A program made the translations under genes and the position numbers. This document shows positions 48,399 through 58,535 of a stretch of DNA of 64,000 nucleotides, piece by piece. Within the stretch, counting starts at the first letter, position 1. Each line of letters begins with the position of its first letter. Under the pieces are notes generated by a model that was not told the origin of the DNA, did not search any database, and saw only the letters and a program-made list of their open reading frames with translations. Location of the stretch: the NCBI RefSeq assembly GCF_024793895.1, contig NZ_JANUSB010000009.1, positions 186,001 to 250,000 on the forward strand. Reading direction: 5' to 3'. Source of the DNA: Serratia sp. AKBS12 (GTDB taxonomy: Bacteria; Pseudomonadota; Gammaproteobacteria; Enterobacterales; Enterobacteriaceae).

Positions 48399-51236
48399 AT
48401 GTTGCCACTTCCAGCCCTCTTGCAGGCCCAGGCGCAGCAGATCGTTGAGCGTTTCCATGCTATCCAGGGCGCAGAATTTACCCTTGGCGCACATGAACAA
48501 CAGATCCTGGCGTCGAGCGATTTTATCAGCGATATGCTGCTCAGCCATCCGGCATGGCTGGAAACCTTGCGCAGGCAGCCGCCGCTGCCGGACGAATGCC
48601 AGCATTACACCGCCTGGCTGCAAGACCTGCTGGAAGAAGTACATGATGAAGCGGCGCTGATGCGCACTCTGCGCCTGTTCCGGCGGGAAACCCTGGTGCG
48701 CATCGCCTGGGCGCAGGCGCAAAACCGTTGCAGCACCGAACAGACCTTGCGCCAGCTGAGCGCATTGGCGGAAACGCTGATCGTCAGCGCGCGCGACTGG
48801 CTGTATCAAACCTGCTGTCGCGAATGGGGCACGCCGTGCAATGGCGAAGGCGTACCGCAGCCGTTGCTGATCCTCGGTATGGGTAAACTGGGCGGCGGCG
48901 AACTGAACTTTTCTTCGGATATCGATCTGATTTTTGCCTACCCGGAAAATGGCCAGACCGAAGGCGGCCGGCGCCAGCTGGATAACGCCCAATTCTTTAC
49001 GCGCCTCGGCCAGCGGCTGATCAAGGCGCTGGATCAGCAAACCATCGACGGCTTTGTCTATCGGGTCGACATGCGCCTGCGGCCGTTTGGCGACAGCGGC
49101 CCGCTGGTGATGAGCTTTGCCGCGCTGGAAGACTATTATCAGGAACAGGGGCGTGATTGGGAGCGTTACGCCATGGTCAAGGCGCGTCTGATGGGCGGTT
49201 TTGACGATGCTTACAGCCAGGAGCTGCGCAAAATGTTGCGGCCGTTCGTGTTCCGTCGTTACATCGATTTCAGTGTGATCCAGTCGCTGCGCAACATGAA
49301 GGGCATGATTGCGCGTGAAGTGCGGCGACGCGGGCTGAAGGACAACATCAAGCTGGGGGCCGGCGGCATTCGCGAAATCGAATTTATCACCCAGGTGTTC
49401 CAATTGATCCGTGGCGGGCGCGAGCCAGCATTGCAGGGACGGGCGCTGCTGCCGACGTTACAGGCGGTGGGCGAACTGGGGCTGTTACCGCCCGAGCAGG
49501 TGGAGCAACTGAGCGACGGCTATCTGTTCCTGCGTCGCCTGGAAAACCTGTTGCAGGCGATAGCCGATCAGCAAACCCAGACCCTGCCACAGGATGCGCT
49601 CGATCAGGCGCGGCTGGCCTGGGGGATGGGCGTTGCCGACTGGCCCACCTTGTTGCAGCACCTGGACCACCATATGCAGGCGGTCAGGGCGGTATTTGAT
49701 TGGCTTATTGGCGACGACAGTCCCGATATCGGCGAAGATCCCCATTATCAGCATTATCACAGCCTGTGGCAGGATGCCCTGGAGCAGCAGGAGATCGCGC
49801 CGTTAACGCCGCATCTGGACGACGAGGAGCGCGGCATGATGCTACGCACCATCGCCGAATTCCGTCACGATGTGGACAAGCGCACCATCGGGCCGCGCGG
49901 GCGCGACGTGCTGGATCAACTGATGCCGCGTTTGCTGGCGGCAGTCTGCCAGCGCAATGACGCGCCGACCGCGTTGGTGCGCCTGACGCAACTGTTATTG
50001 AGCATCGTCACCCGCACCACCTATCTGGAGCTGCTGGTGGAATATCAGGCGGCGCTCAGCCATTTGATTCGCCTGTGTGCGGCGTCACCGATGGTGGCCA
50101 GCCAATTGGCGCGCTACCCGCTATTGCTTGATGAACTGCTTGACCCGTCGACGCTCTACCAACCGGTAGCCCCTGATGCCTATCGCAGCGAGCTGCGCCA
50201 GTATCTGCTGCGGGTTCCGGAGGATGACGAAGAACAGCGGTTGGAGGCGCTGCGGCAGTTCAAACAGGCGCAACTATTGCGCATTGCCGCCGGCGATATT
50301 GCCGAAGCGCTGCCGGTGATGAAAGTGAGCGACCACTTAACCTATCTGGCTGAGGCGATCATCGACGCCGTGGTACAACAGGCGTGGAACGACATGGTGG
50401 CACGCTATGGCCAGCCGACCCACTTGCTGGAGCGCCAAGGGCGCGGGTTCGCGGTGATTGGTTACGGTAAGCTGGGCGGGTGGGAACTGGGCTACAGTTC
50501 GGATCTCGATCTGGTGTTCCTGCTGGATTGCCCGCCCGATGTGATGACCGACGGCGATCGTTGCATTGACGGTCGCCAGTTCTATCTGCGTCTGGCACAG
50601 CGCGTAATGCATCTGTTCAGCACTCGAACCTCGTCCGGTATTTTGTATGAGGTTGACGCGCGTCTGCGGCCATCCGGCGCGGCCGGCATGCTGGTCAGTA
50701 CCGTTGAGGCCTTTGCCGATTATCAGCAGAACGAAGCCTGGACCTGGGAACACCAGGCATTGGTGCGGGCGCGTATCGTGTATGGCGATCCGGCACTGCA
50801 TCAACGCTTCGACCAAATCCGCAGCCAGATCCTTTGCAAGGCGCGCGTTGGCGCAACGTTGCAGCAGGAAGTGCGCGACATGCGCGAAAAAATGCGTAAT
50901 CACCTCGGTAACAAGCAGCGCGAGCTGTTTGATATCAAAGCGGATGAAGGCGGCATAACGGATATCGAATTTATCGCCCAGTATCTGGTCTTACGCTATG
51001 CCGCCGACGAACCGCGCCTGACGCGCTGGTCCGATAACGTGCGGATTTTCGAGCTGATGGCCAATTACGGCATCATGTCGGAAGACGAAGCGCGAGCCTT
51101 GACCCGCGCCTATGTCACCATGCGCGATGAAATTCATCACCTGGCGTTGCAGGAGCACTCCGGCAAAGTCAGCAGTGAACTGTTCACTGCCGAGCGGGCG
51201 CAGGTGCGTGCCAGCTGGAGCCAATGGCTGGGCTAG
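48399..51236 (+). CDS. glnE: Glutamine synthetase adenylyltransferase/deadenylase
   Basis: Adenylylates and deadenylylates glutamine synthetase (GlnA) under control of PII and glutamine. 945 residues (E. coli 946). It has two nucleotidyltransferase domains: the N-terminal deadenylase with [20 protein letters not shown] (from about 160) and the C-terminal adenylylase with [20 protein letters not shown] (from about 689), each carrying the DxD pair. Linker and regulatory helices lie between. Neighbours ygiF and hldE are as in E. coli. AGAGG is present before the ATG. Confidence 0.97.
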   Translation: MLPLPALLQAQAQQIVERFHAIQGAEFTLGAHEQQILASSDFISDMLLSHPAWLETLRRQPPLPDECQHYTAWLQDLLEEVHDEAALMRTLRLFRRETLVRIAWAQAQNRCSTEQTLRQLSALAETLIVSARDWLYQTCCREWGTPCNGEGVPQPLLILGMGKLGGGELNFSSDIDLIFAYPENGQTEGGRRQLDNAQFFTRLGQRLIKALDQQTIDGFVYRVDMRLRPFGDSGPLVMSFAALEDYYQEQGRDWERYAMVKARLMGGFDDAYSQELRKMLRPFVFRRYIDFSVIQSLRNMKGMIAREVRRRGLKDNIKLGAGGIREIEFITQVFQLIRGGREPALQGRALLPTLQAVGELGLLPPEQVEQLSDGYLFLRRLENLLQAIADQQTQTLPQDALDQARLAWGMGVADWPTLLQHLDHHMQAVRAVFDWLIGDDSPDIGEDPHYQHYHSLWQDALEQQEIAPLTPHLDDEERGMMLRTIAEFRHDVDKRTIGPRGRDVLDQLMPRLLAAVCQRNDAPTALVRLTQLLLSIVTRTTYLELLVEYQAALSHLIRLCAASPMVASQLARYPLLLDELLDPSTLYQPVAPDAYRSELRQYLLRVPEDDEEQRLEALRQFKQAQLLRIAAGDIAEALPVMKVSDHLTYLAEAIIDAVVQQAWNDMVARYGQPTHLLERQGRGFAVIGYGKLGGWELGYSSDLDLVFLLDCPPDVMTDGDRCIDGRQFYLRLAQRVMHLFSTRTSSGILYEVDARLRPSGAAGMLVSTVEAFADYQQNEAWTWEHQALVRARIVYGDPALHQRFDQIRSQILCKARVGATLQQEVRDMREKMRNHLGNKQRELFDIKADEGGITDIEFIAQYLVLRYAADEPRLTRWSDNVRIFELMANYGIMSEDEARALTRAYVTMRDEIHHLALQEHSGKVSSELFTAERAQVRASWSQWLG

Positions 51237-51316
51237 ACAACACGTTTTTGCTGGTATCAACGGCGTCTGTGATACTATCGGCGCCATTAATTTTATGACC
51301 TGTTTGGAGTTATCGG

Positions 51317-52747
51317 ATGAAAGTTACACTGCCTGATTTTCGCCGCGCCGGTGTACTGGTGGTTGGTGACGTCATGTTGGATCGCTATTGGTATGGGCCG
51401 ACCAGCCGTATTTCACCGGAAGCCCCGGTACCGGTGGTCAAGGTGGATACCATCGAAGAGCGTCCTGGCGGTGCGGCTAACGTCGCGATGAACATTGCCT
51501 CGCTGGGCGCCAACTCGCGTCTGGTGGGCCTGACCGGCATTGACGATGCGGCGCGTGCGCTGAGCGCCAAGCTCAACGAGGTCAATGTGCGTTGTGACTT
51601 CGTGTCGGTGCCGACGCATCCGACCATCACCAAACTGCGCGTGCTGTCCCGCAATCAACAGCTTATTCGCCTTGATTTTGAAGAAGGTTTTTCCAACGTC
51701 GATCCACAGCCGATGCTGGAGCGCATTCAACTGGCGTTGCCGCAGATTGGCGCACTGGTGCTGTCCGATTACGCCAAGGGCGCGCTGAGCAAGGTGCAGG
51801 GCATGATCAAACTGGCGCGTGGCGCCGGGGTGCCGGTACTGATCGATCCCAAAGGCACCGATTTTGAACGCTACCGTGGTGCGACGCTGCTCACGCCAAA
51901 CCTCTCGGAGTTCGAAGCGGTGGTGGGCCACTGCAAGGACGAAGCCGAGCTGGTGGAGCGCGGCATGAAGCTGGTGGCGGATTTTGAACTTTCCGCGCTG
52001 CTGGTGACGCGTTCGGAGCATGGCATGACGCTGCTGCAACCGGGCCGTCCGCCGCTGCATCTGCCAACGCAGGCGCAGGAAGTGTTCGACGTAACCGGTG
52101 CCGGCGACACGGTAATTGGCGTATTGGCTGCGGCACTGGCCGCCGGTAATACGCTGGAAGAGTCGTGTTTCCTGGCGAACGCCGCTGCCGGCGTGGTGGT
52201 TGGCAAGTTGGGCACTTCCACCGTTTCGCCGATCGAGCTGGAAAATGCCATCCGTGGTCGAGCCGAAACCGGTTTTGGCGTGATGAGCGAAGCACAGCTG
52301 AAAGAGGCGGTGGCGCAGGCGCGCCAGCGCGGAGAAAAAGTGGTCATGACCAACGGCATCTTCGACATTCTGCATGCTGGCCACGTCTCCTACCTGGCCA
52401 ACGCCCGTAAATTGGGCGATCGCCTGATTGTTGCGGTCAACAGCGACGCTTCTACCAAGCGCCTGAAGGGTGAAACCCGCCCGGTGAACGCGTTGGAAAA
52501 CCGCATGATCGTGCTGGGGGCGTTGGAAGCGGTCGACTGGGTGGTGCCGTTTGAAGAGGACACGCCACAGCGCCTGATCGCCGATATCCTACCGGATCTG
52601 CTGGTAAAAGGCGGCGATTACAAGCCGGAAGAGATTGCTGGCAGCGCTGAAGTGTGGGCCAACGGTGGCGACGTGAAAGTGCTGAACTTTGAAGATGGTC
52701 TGTCAACGACCAACATCATCAAGGCCATCAAGGACGGGCGCGGTTAA
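51317..52747 (+). CDS. hldE: Bifunctional heptose-7-phosphate kinase / heptose-1-phosphate adenylyltransferase
   Basis: Also known as RfaE. It makes ADP-heptose for the LPS inner core; the product is also a bacterial signal sensed by host ALPK1. 476 residues (E. coli 477). N-terminal PfkB-family kinase (about 1-318: [11 protein letters not shown], and [11 protein letters not shown] with the catalytic Asp). C-terminal nucleotidyltransferase (about 344-476: [16 protein letters not shown] with the HxGH motif, then VAVNSD). TTGGAG precedes the ATG. Downstream of glnE as usual. Confidence 0.97.
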   Translation: MKVTLPDFRRAGVLVVGDVMLDRYWYGPTSRISPEAPVPVVKVDTIEERPGGAANVAMNIASLGANSRLVGLTGIDDAARALSAKLNEVNVRCDFVSVPTHPTITKLRVLSRNQQLIRLDFEEGFSNVDPQPMLERIQLALPQIGALVLSDYAKGALSKVQGMIKLARGAGVPVLIDPKGTDFERYRGATLLTPNLSEFEAVVGHCKDEAELVERGMKLVADFELSALLVTRSEHGMTLLQPGRPPLHLPTQAQEVFDVTGAGDTVIGVLAAALAAGNTLEESCFLANAAAGVVVGKLGTSTVSPIELENAIRGRAETGFGVMSEAQLKEAVAQARQRGEKVVMTNGIFDILHAGHVSYLANARKLGDRLIVAVNSDASTKRLKGETRPVNALENRMIVLGALEAVDWVVPFEEDTPQRLIADILPDLLVKGGDYKPEEIAGSAEVWANGGDVKVLNFEDGLSTTNIIKAIKDGRG

Positions 52748-52813
52748 TCACGCCGCTGCAACGAGAACATCTTGCGTGGGCGTGCTTGACGCCCCTGATT
52801 GCGGTGGTTGCCA

Positions 52814-54049
52814 GTGAGTGGATTAAAACAGGAGCTGGGGTTGGCGCAGGGAGTAGGCTTGTTGTCCACCTCGCTGCTTGGCACCGGGGTGTTTGCCGTG
52901 CCGGCGTTGGCGGCCCAACTGGCGCAGGGGGACAGCCTGTGGGCCTGGCCGCTGCTGATTGCGTTGGTGTTCCCGATTGCCATCGCCTTTGCCGCGTTAG
53001 GGCGTCACTTTCCCAGCGCCGGCGGTGCGGCGCATTTTGTCGGTATGGCGTTTGGCCCGCGTATGGCCAAGGTCACTGCCTGGCTGTTCCTGTCGGTGAT
53101 CCCGGTGGGCTTGCCTGCCGCCTTGCAAATCGCCGCCGGTTTCTGGCAGGCGACGCTCGGCTGGAGTGCCAACGGCCTGCTGCTGGTGCAAATCGCCACG
53201 CTGATGGCCATCTGGTTGCTCGGCACCCGCAGCGCCGGCTCCAGCGCCAATGTTCAAACGCTGATCGCGATCCTGGTGGTGGCTCTGGTGGCCGCCATCT
53301 GGTGGAAGGGCGAGATCAGACCGGCGCATATTCCTTGGCCGGCGCTCGATGACATTTCTCCCCCCAGGCTGTTTGATGCCCTGGCGGTTATGTTCTGGTG
53401 TTTCGTCGGACTGGAGGCCTTCGCGCATCTGGCGACGGAGTTTCGCCAGCCGGAACGCGACTTCCCGCGTGCTTTGCTGCTGGGTCTGCTGGTAGCCGGC
53501 CTGGTGTACTGGGGCTGTACCGTCGCAGTACTGCACTTTCACGCCTATGGGGAGCATCAGGCGGCTGCGGCCTCGCTGCCCGCTATCGTGGTGCAGCTGT
53601 TTGGCCAGCATGCGCTGTGGATTGCCTGCGTGATCGGTTATCTGGCCTGTTTTGCCAGCGTGAATATCTATACCCAGAGTTTTGCCCGGCTGGTGTGGTC
53701 GCAGGCGCAGAGCAAACCCGGTAGCGCCTTGGCACAATTGTCTGCCGGTCAGGCGCCGGTCAATGCGCTCAGCGCGGTGGTGGGCAGTTGCCTATTGTTT
53801 ACCTTGCTGATCTACGCGCTTGATTTGCCGCTGGATACGCTGCTGGTGTATGCCAATGGCATCTTCGTGCTGATTTATCTGCTGTGCATGCTGGCGGGCT
53901 GCCGTATTTTATTGGGGCGTTCGCGATGGATGGCGGCGATTGGCACGCTGCTGTGTTTGCTGTTGTTGGTGATTATCGGCTGGAAAAGCCTCTATGCGCT
54001 AGCGATGTTGGCGCTGATTTGGCTGGTATTGCCGCGCGCCAAGGCGTGA
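52814..54049 (+). CDS. yjeH: L-methionine/branched-chain amino-acid exporter YjeH
   Basis: 411 residues, about 12 membrane segments, APC superfamily. It aligns well with E. coli YjeH along its length (SGLKQELGLAQG at the N-terminus; VMFWCFVGLEAFAHLA in the middle; YLACFASVNIY). In E. coli it exports methionine and branched-chain amino acids. The start is GTG at 52814, chosen because the conserved protein begins MSGLKQELG there; the ribosome-binding site is weak. In E. coli yjeH lies elsewhere, so its place between hldE and ubiK differs. Convergent with ubiK. Confidence 0.9.
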   Translation: MSGLKQELGLAQGVGLLSTSLLGTGVFAVPALAAQLAQGDSLWAWPLLIALVFPIAIAFAALGRHFPSAGGAAHFVGMAFGPRMAKVTAWLFLSVIPVGLPAALQIAAGFWQATLGWSANGLLLVQIATLMAIWLLGTRSAGSSANVQTLIAILVVALVAAIWWKGEIRPAHIPWPALDDISPPRLFDALAVMFWCFVGLEAFAHLATEFRQPERDFPRALLLGLLVAGLVYWGCTVAVLHFHAYGEHQAAAASLPAIVVQLFGQHALWIACVIGYLACFASVNIYTQSFARLVWSQAQSKPGSALAQLSAGQAPVNALSAVVGSCLLFTLLIYALDLPLDTLLVYANGIFVLIYLLCMLAGCRILLGRSRWMAAIGTLLCLLLLVIIGWKSLYALAMLALIWLVLPRAKA

Positions 54050-54057
54050 GAAATACG

Positions 54058-54079
54058 GGGCTGAACCGGCGTTCAGCCC
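54058..54079. terminator. Hairpin between yjeH and ubiK
   Basis: Perfect 9-bp stem GGGCTGAAC/GTTCAGCCC with a CGGC loop in the 45-base gap between converging genes. No T-run, so termination strength is uncertain. Confidence 0.55.
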
Positions 54080-54094
54080 AGGTTGGCCACAGAT

Positions 54095-54364
54095 TTATTC
54101 TTCTTCCTGCTTCGGCGTGCCGGCCTGTTTGCTTTCCAGATCGGCCAGACGCTGCTCCAGCAGAGCCAGTTTCTCGCGCGTGCGCAGCAGCACCTGGGTC
54201 TGCACGTCAAATTCTTCGCGATTGACCAGGTCCAGGCGGGTCAGTTGCGCTTGCAGTACCTGACGGATTTTCTTTTCTACGTCTTCCCCGAATTCCCGGA
54301 CACCCTTGGGCATGGATTCATGTACCTGGCGTGCGATCTGTTCAATTTTTTTCGGGTCAATCAT
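54095..54364 (-). CDS. ubiK: Ubiquinone biosynthesis accessory factor UbiK
   Basis: 89 residues, formerly YqiC (BMFP family). An amphipathic N-terminal helix and a C-terminal coiled coil (about 45-80) form an elongated trimer. It binds UbiJ and lipids and is needed for efficient aerobic ubiquinone synthesis. The pattern [20 protein letters not shown] at the start and the Glu-rich tail match the family. Divergent from the riboswitch-controlled ribB gene as in other enterics. Confidence 0.93.
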   Translation of the reverse strand: MIDPKKIEQIARQVHESMPKGVREFGEDVEKKIRQVLQAQLTRLDLVNREEFDVQTQVLLRTREKLALLEQRLADLESKQAGTPKQEEE

Positions 54365-54475
54365 GGCGTATCCCTTTCAGAATGTAATGGCTGTTGTCTA
54401 GTGTAATGCGTGTTGCCCGTTGGATAAACTAACTTTCACCTTGCCGGCTTGCATGATAAGTGCACGCTTTGCCAA

Positions 54476-54504
54476 TTGCCTCGGATAATCATTAGCGTTA
54501 TAGT
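54476..54504 (+). promoter_or_regulatory. Promoter of ribB
   Basis: TTGCCT (54476-54481), 17-bp spacer, TATAGT (54499-54504), just upstream of the FMN aptamer. A perfect inverted repeat AGCGTTAT/ATAACGCT (54494-54513) surrounds the -10. Confidence 0.75.
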
Positions 54505-54517
54505 CATAACGCTTATT

Positions 54518-54669
54518 CTCAGGGCGGGGTGAAAGTCCCCACCGGCGGTAAATCACCTTCTACGGTGAAAGCCCGCGAGCGCTCAGCCAGCCTTTAGGTT
54601 GGTTAGAGGTCAGCAGATCCGGTGTAATTCCGGGGCCGACGGTTATAGTCCGGATGGGAGAGAGTAACG
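54518..54669 (+). ncRNA. FMN riboswitch (RFN element)
   Basis: Six-helix aptamer that binds flavin mononucleotide. Conserved blocks are present: AGGGCGGGGTGAAAGTCC at the start, CACCGGCGGTAAATC, GAAAGCCCGCGAGC, GGTCAGCAGATCCGGTG, and CCGATGGGAGAGAGTA-like sequence at the end (here CGGATGGGAGAGAGTA). It lies directly before ribB, the usual enteric arrangement; high FMN should lower ribB expression. Confidence 0.97.
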
Positions 54670-54705
54670 GTAACTGCCGGGTTTGCGCCCGCTTGCGTTA
54701 TTTTT
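54665..54705 (+). terminator. Expression platform of the FMN riboswitch
   Basis: TAACG (54665-54669) can pair with CGTTA (54696-54700) around an inner CGGG/CCCG stem, followed by TTTTT (54701-54705). Its left arm lies at the aptamer's 3' end, which allows competition between ligand-bound aptamer and terminator. Confidence 0.65.
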
Positions 54706-54776
54706 GGCTATGTCTACGCCACTCCTCAAGATCGCCCTGGTTCTGGTAATCCATAAATTTAATGAGGTTTTTTACC

Positions 54777-55430
54777 ATGAATCAGACGCTACTTTCAGAC
54801 TTCGGCACGCCGGTAGAACGCGTTGAACGCGCGTTGGACGCATTGCGCAATGGGCGCGGCGTCATGGTGCTTGATGATGAAAATCGTGAAAACGAAGGTG
54901 ACATGATCTTCGCCGCCGAAACCATGACCGTGGAACAAATGGCGCTGACCATTCGCCATGGCAGTGGCATCGTGTGCCTGTGTCTCACCGAAGAACGCCG
55001 TCAGCAGCTTGAGCTGCCAATGATGGTGACCAACAACTCCAGCCAGTTCCAGACCGCCTTCACCGTGACCATTGAAGCGGCGCAGGGCGTTACCACCGGC
55101 GTTTCCGCCGCGGACCGCCTGACCACCATCCGTGCGGCGATTGCCGACAACGCCAAACCGAGCGATCTGAACCGCCCGGGCCATGTGTTCCCGTTGCGCG
55201 CGCAGCCGGGTGGCGTGCTGAGTCGCCGTGGCCACACTGAAGCCACCATCGATATGGTGGCGCTGGCCGGTTTTAAACCCGCTGGCGTACTGTGTGAACT
55301 GACCAACGATGATGGCACCATGGCGCATGCGCCGGAAGTGATCGAGTTCGCCAAGCAGCATGACATGCCGGTGCTGACCATTGAAGACCTGGTGGCCTAC
55401 CGCCAGATGCACGAAAAGCAGGCGAGCTGA
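54777..55430 (+). CDS. ribB: 3,4-dihydroxy-2-butanone-4-phosphate synthase
   Basis: Converts ribulose-5-phosphate to formate and 3,4-dihydroxy-2-butanone-4-phosphate, a riboflavin precursor. 217 residues, the same as E. coli, without a fused RibA domain. Metal and substrate motifs: [16 protein letters not shown] (about 33-48), RHGSGIVC, and the [11 protein letters not shown] block (about 150-160). The start at 54777 gives [17 protein letters not shown]; an in-frame ATG 15 bases upstream is less likely. GAGG lies a few bases before it. Controlled by the FMN riboswitch. Confidence 0.97.
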   Translation: MNQTLLSDFGTPVERVERALDALRNGRGVMVLDDENRENEGDMIFAAETMTVEQMALTIRHGSGIVCLCLTEERRQQLELPMMVTNNSSQFQTAFTVTIEAAQGVTTGVSAADRLTTIRAAIADNAKPSDLNRPGHVFPLRAQPGGVLSRRGHTEATIDMVALAGFKPAGVLCELTNDDGTMAHAPEVIEFAKQHDMPVLTIEDLVAYRQMHEKQAS

Positions 55431-55486
55431 TAGTCTGCCAGGGCGTCGACTGCGGCGCCTGTGACCGATGATAGGCAGATAAAAAA

Positions 55487-55511
55487 AGGCTGAACCCGGT
55501 TCAGCCTTTTT
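55487..55511. terminator. Bidirectional terminator between ribB and zupT
   Basis: AGGCTGAACC (55487-55496) pairs with GGTTCAGCCT (55498-55507), flanked by an A-run to the left and a T-run to the right. It serves both converging genes. Confidence 0.9.
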
Positions 55512-55523
55512 GCATTTTTGCGG

Positions 55524-56291
55524 TTAGCCGATGCCGCCGCTTTGCAGCAGCGTCAGGCTAAAGCCCATCACTGCCATACCGCACAATACGCCGTAACTGG
55601 GGTTATTATGTGGGTCGATTTCTTTTGCCAGCGGCATCAATTCATCTACCGACAATGCCACCATGATGCCGGCCACCGCCGCCATGATTGAGGCCATTAC
55701 CACCGGCGAAATCAGCGGGCCAAGCAGCACAAATGCCAGCACACCGCCGAGAATCTCCGCCAACCCCGATATTCCCGACCAGAACAACGCCTTGGTTTTT
55801 GATCCGGTAGCGGCGTATACCGGTCCGGCCACCGCCAGTCCTTCGGGAATGTTATGCATGGCGACGGCTAACGCGATGCCCATGCCCAGTTCCAGATCGG
55901 CGCTGGCGGTGACGAAGGTGGCGATGCCCTCCGGGAAGTTATGCAGGCTGATGCCGAGCGTCAGCAGGATAGCGGTGCGCTTCAGATTGAGTGGCTTGAG
56001 CGGCTTCTGGACCAGATCCTGCGGGTGCTGGTGCGGCAACATGCGATCGAGCGCAAAATACCCCAGCAGGCCGAACATGAACATACCGTAGCCCAGCATC
56101 GGCGACATGCCCGGCGTATGCAGCGCGGCAGGCAGCATTTCCATTAGCGAAATCAACAGCATAATCCCGGCAGCGAAGCCAAGGGCAAATGCCAGCAGCC
56201 GGTTGGAGGGCTTCTGGCCGATAATGCCGAACAGGGCGCCTAGGAAAGTTGCACCACCGGCCAGCAGAGTCAAAATCAGCGGTACCGACAT
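55524..56291 (-). CDS. zupT: Zinc transporter ZupT (ZIP family)
   Basis: Imports zinc and also iron, manganese and cobalt. 255 residues (E. coli 257) with eight membrane helices. The metal path is formed by the histidine motifs [10 protein letters not shown] (about 118-127) and HNIPEGLAV (about 147-155). A His-rich cytoplasmic loop (MLPHQHPQD) lies between helices 3 and 4. An upstream in-frame GTG exists, but the ATG at 56291 has AGGTGA at the right distance and matches the canonical [12 protein letters not shown]. Convergent with ribB, divergent from ygiD. Confidence 0.95.
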   Translation of the reverse strand: MSVPLILTLLAGGATFLGALFGIIGQKPSNRLLAFALGFAAGIMLLISLMEMLPAALHTPGMSPMLGYGMFMFGLLGYFALDRMLPHQHPQDLVQKPLKPLNLKRTAILLTLGISLHNFPEGIATFVTASADLELGMGIALAVAMHNIPEGLAVAGPVYAATGSKTKALFWSGISGLAEILGGVLAFVLLGPLISPVVMASIMAAVAGIMVALSVDELMPLAKEIDPHNNPSYGVLCGMAVMGFSLTLLQSGGIG

Positions 56292-56497
56292 CGTGGTCAC
56301 CTATGCTAATGATTATTATTCATATTCTGATACTAACAGAGTAAGGGCATAAATCGAGTGGATTTGCCTGATTGTTCTTATTGATTTAACCATTCAAATT
56401 TCTTGAATATCTTCATCACGCTTCTCCGACTGTGTCGCATTGAAAAACGGCGTAAGGTAGTCCGCAGTAATGTTGAACCTTCAGCACAGGATAATTT

Positions 56498-57280
56498 ATG
56501 ACCACTTCTCGTATGTCTGCTCTGTTCCTTGGCCACGGTAGCCCGATGAACGTATTGGAAGAGAACCGCTATACCGCAGCGTGGCGCCATCTGGGCGAAA
56601 CGCTGCCGCGGCCGAAGGCAATTCTGGCGATTTCTGCCCATTGGTATACCCGTGGTACTGCGGTAACGGCGATGGAATATCCCAAAACCATTCATGATTT
56701 TGGCGGTTTTCCGCAGGCGCTGTTTGATACGCAATACCCCGCGCCGGGTTCACCGGCGTTGGCGGCGCAGTTGCAACAGTTGCTGGCACCAACGGTGGTC
56801 ATGGCCGATACCGGCGAATGGGGGCTCGACCATGGTAGTTGGGGAGTGTTGATCAAGATGTATCCGCAGGCAGACATCCCGGTGGTGCAATTGAGCATTG
56901 ATGGGACAAAACCGGCGGAATATCACTTTGAGTTGGGTAGGAAACTGGCGGTGCTGCGTGAGCAGGGGGTGATGATCGTGGCCAGCGGCAACGTGGTACA
57001 TAATTTAAGAATGGTGAAGTGGCAGGGCGACACCAGTCCGTACCCGTGGGCCGAGTCGTTCAATCGCTTTGTGCGTGACAATCTGGCTTACCAGGGCGAA
57101 CACCATCCGCTGGTGAACTTTATGCAGCACGAGGGGGCGGCGCTGTCCAATCCGACGCCGGAACATTATCTGCCGTTGCTGTACGTACTGGGCAGTTGGA
57201 ACGGCGAGGAGCAGATTGGCGTGCCGGTTGACGGCCTGGAAATGGGCGCGTTGAGTATGCTGTCGGTGCAGATAGGATAA
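56498..57280 (+). CDS. ygiD: 4,5-DOPA dioxygenase extradiol-like protein
   Basis: 260 residues, LigB-type extradiol dioxygenase fold; E. coli YgiD is zinc-dependent and acts on DOPA. Metal-binding His residues are in FLGHGSPMN (about 10-18), SAHWYTRGT (about 47-55) and GNVVHNLR (about 166-173), with LDHGSWG around 110. The physiological substrate is unsettled. Usual neighbour of zupT. Convergent with a LacI-family repressor gene across only 15 bases. Confidence 0.92.
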   Translation: MTTSRMSALFLGHGSPMNVLEENRYTAAWRHLGETLPRPKAILAISAHWYTRGTAVTAMEYPKTIHDFGGFPQALFDTQYPAPGSPALAAQLQQLLAPTVVMADTGEWGLDHGSWGVLIKMYPQADIPVVQLSIDGTKPAEYHFELGRKLAVLREQGVMIVASGNVVHNLRMVKWQGDTSPYPWAESFNRFVRDNLAYQGEHHPLVNFMQHEGAALSNPTPEHYLPLLYVLGSWNGEEQIGVPVDGLEMGALSMLSVQIG

Positions 57281-57295
57281 ATGCCCACGCCGGCC

Positions 57296-58321
57296 TTAAG
57301 CCGGTGTGGATCTATCGGCAAAACCGCAGGATTGGCGGATCACGAGTGAAGGTGGCAGGATGATGCGCTTTGGCGGTTCATCATTGCCCTGAATACGGCT
57401 ATACAGCAATTCTCCGGCCTTGCGGCCTATTTCGCGCGAGGCCACCGATACGGTGGTCAAACCCGGCTGCACCAGCGACGCTTCGGTAATATCATCAAAA
57501 CCAATCAGCGCAAAATCTTTGCCTATCTGTCGATTGAACTTGCGTAATGTCTGCATTACACCCAGGGCGACAATGTCCTGATAACATAACGCCGCCGTGA
57601 TTTCCGGGTGGTTCATTAACAGTAGCTCCGCTGCCTTGGCTCCGGAACTTTGGCTGGCATCGCTGTCCACGATCCATTCCCCCTTCACCACAATACCCCA
57701 TTCAAGCAGTTTGCTGGTGTAACCTCCCAGCCGCTGTGCTCGGGTGGTGGAGTTGATCGAGCCGCCGATGAACGCGATATTGCGATGGCCAAGATCCAGC
57801 AGATGCTGCGTCGCCAACTGGGTGCCCAGAAAGTTGTCGGTACCGACGAAGTCAAAGTGCGCATCGGCCACCGGCCTTACCACCATTATGGCCGGTATCT
57901 TACGGCGTTTTAGCGTTTCAAAAAACAGGGTAGGCGTTTGTCGGGCTGCGCATAGAACCATGCCGCTGGCGCTGTTTTGCAACAGCGAGTCGACAAACTT
58001 TTGCTGCCTGCCAGCTGACTCTTCGCTGTTTGCCAGAAAAAGCATCAACTGATGGCGTTCCATTTCCTGACTCAGCCCGGCGGTCATCTCCGCATAAAAC
58101 GGGTTGGTTATGTCGTGTAACAACAGGCCGACCTGGTTGCTGCTGCGATTGCGCAAATTTGCAGCGGTCTGATTATAAACGTAGCCCAACCGATCGATGG
58201 CACTCAATACGCGTTTGCGTGTTTCATCCGATATACGGCCCCGGTTGCGTAATACCATCGAGACCGTTGCGGTGGAAACTTTTGCGTATGCGGCGACATC
58301 CGCCAAGGTAATGGTGCTCAT
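57296..58321 (-). CDS. LacI-family repressor of the mannose-family PTS operon
   Basis: 341 residues. The helix-turn-helix is at residues 4-24 (ITLADVAAYAKVSTATVSMV); the effector domain begins at QVGLLLHDITNPFYAEMTAG. Divergent from the isomerase-PTS operon. The divergent region has two near-identical 18-bp palindromes with CG centres; one lies just ahead of its own start and the other just ahead of the isomerase gene, so it probably represses both and may loop the DNA. Inducer unknown, probably the phosphorylated sugar or free sugar. It is closer to MalI-type proteins than to PurR in the DNA-binding part. Confidence 0.88.
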   Translation of the reverse strand: MSTITLADVAAYAKVSTATVSMVLRNRGRISDETRKRVLSAIDRLGYVYNQTAANLRNRSSNQVGLLLHDITNPFYAEMTAGLSQEMERHQLMLFLANSEESAGRQQKFVDSLLQNSASGMVLCAARQTPTLFFETLKRRKIPAIMVVRPVADAHFDFVGTDNFLGTQLATQHLLDLGHRNIAFIGGSINSTTRAQRLGGYTSKLLEWGIVVKGEWIVDSDASQSSGAKAAELLLMNHPEITAALCYQDIVALGVMQTLRKFNRQIGKDFALIGFDDITEASLVQPGLTTVSVASREIGRKAGELLYSRIQGNDEPPKRIILPPSLVIRQSCGFADRSTPA

Positions 58322-58353
58322 TCCCCCTCCTGTCAGTATTGACCTTTGCTGTA

Positions 58354-58371
58354 AGGTTTATCGATTAACCT
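58354..58371. promoter_or_regulatory. Operator 1 of the PTS repressor
   Basis: AGGTTTATCGATTAACCT, an 18-bp palindrome with one mismatched pair, centred on CG, about 33 bases upstream of the repressor start. It matches operator 2 at 58485-58502 in 16 of 18 positions. Confidence 0.7.
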
Positions 58372-58432
58372 GTAATTGCAAATTTCTGTGAATAAAGAGT
58401 GATTACCATCACGATAAACGATCCATTTACGG

Positions 58433-58502
58433 GGTTTATCACGATTCTATGAGGTTAATCTCGTTAATCAGCCTATTGCTAATAAGGTTAATCGATTAAT
58501 CT
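58433..58502. promoter_or_regulatory. Operator 2 and adjoining half-sites upstream of the isomerase-PTS operon
   Basis: Operator 2 is AGGTTAATCGATTAATCT (58485-58502), centred 131 bp from operator 1. Additional half-sites GGTTTATC near 58433 and a GGTTAATC/GTTAATC pair near 58453-58469 lie between them. Its right edge is 33 bases from the chosen start codon, so binding would block initiation or early elongation. Confidence 0.65.
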
Positions 58503-58535
58503 TTTGTTATGGATTCAGTTCACAGGCAGAAGAAT

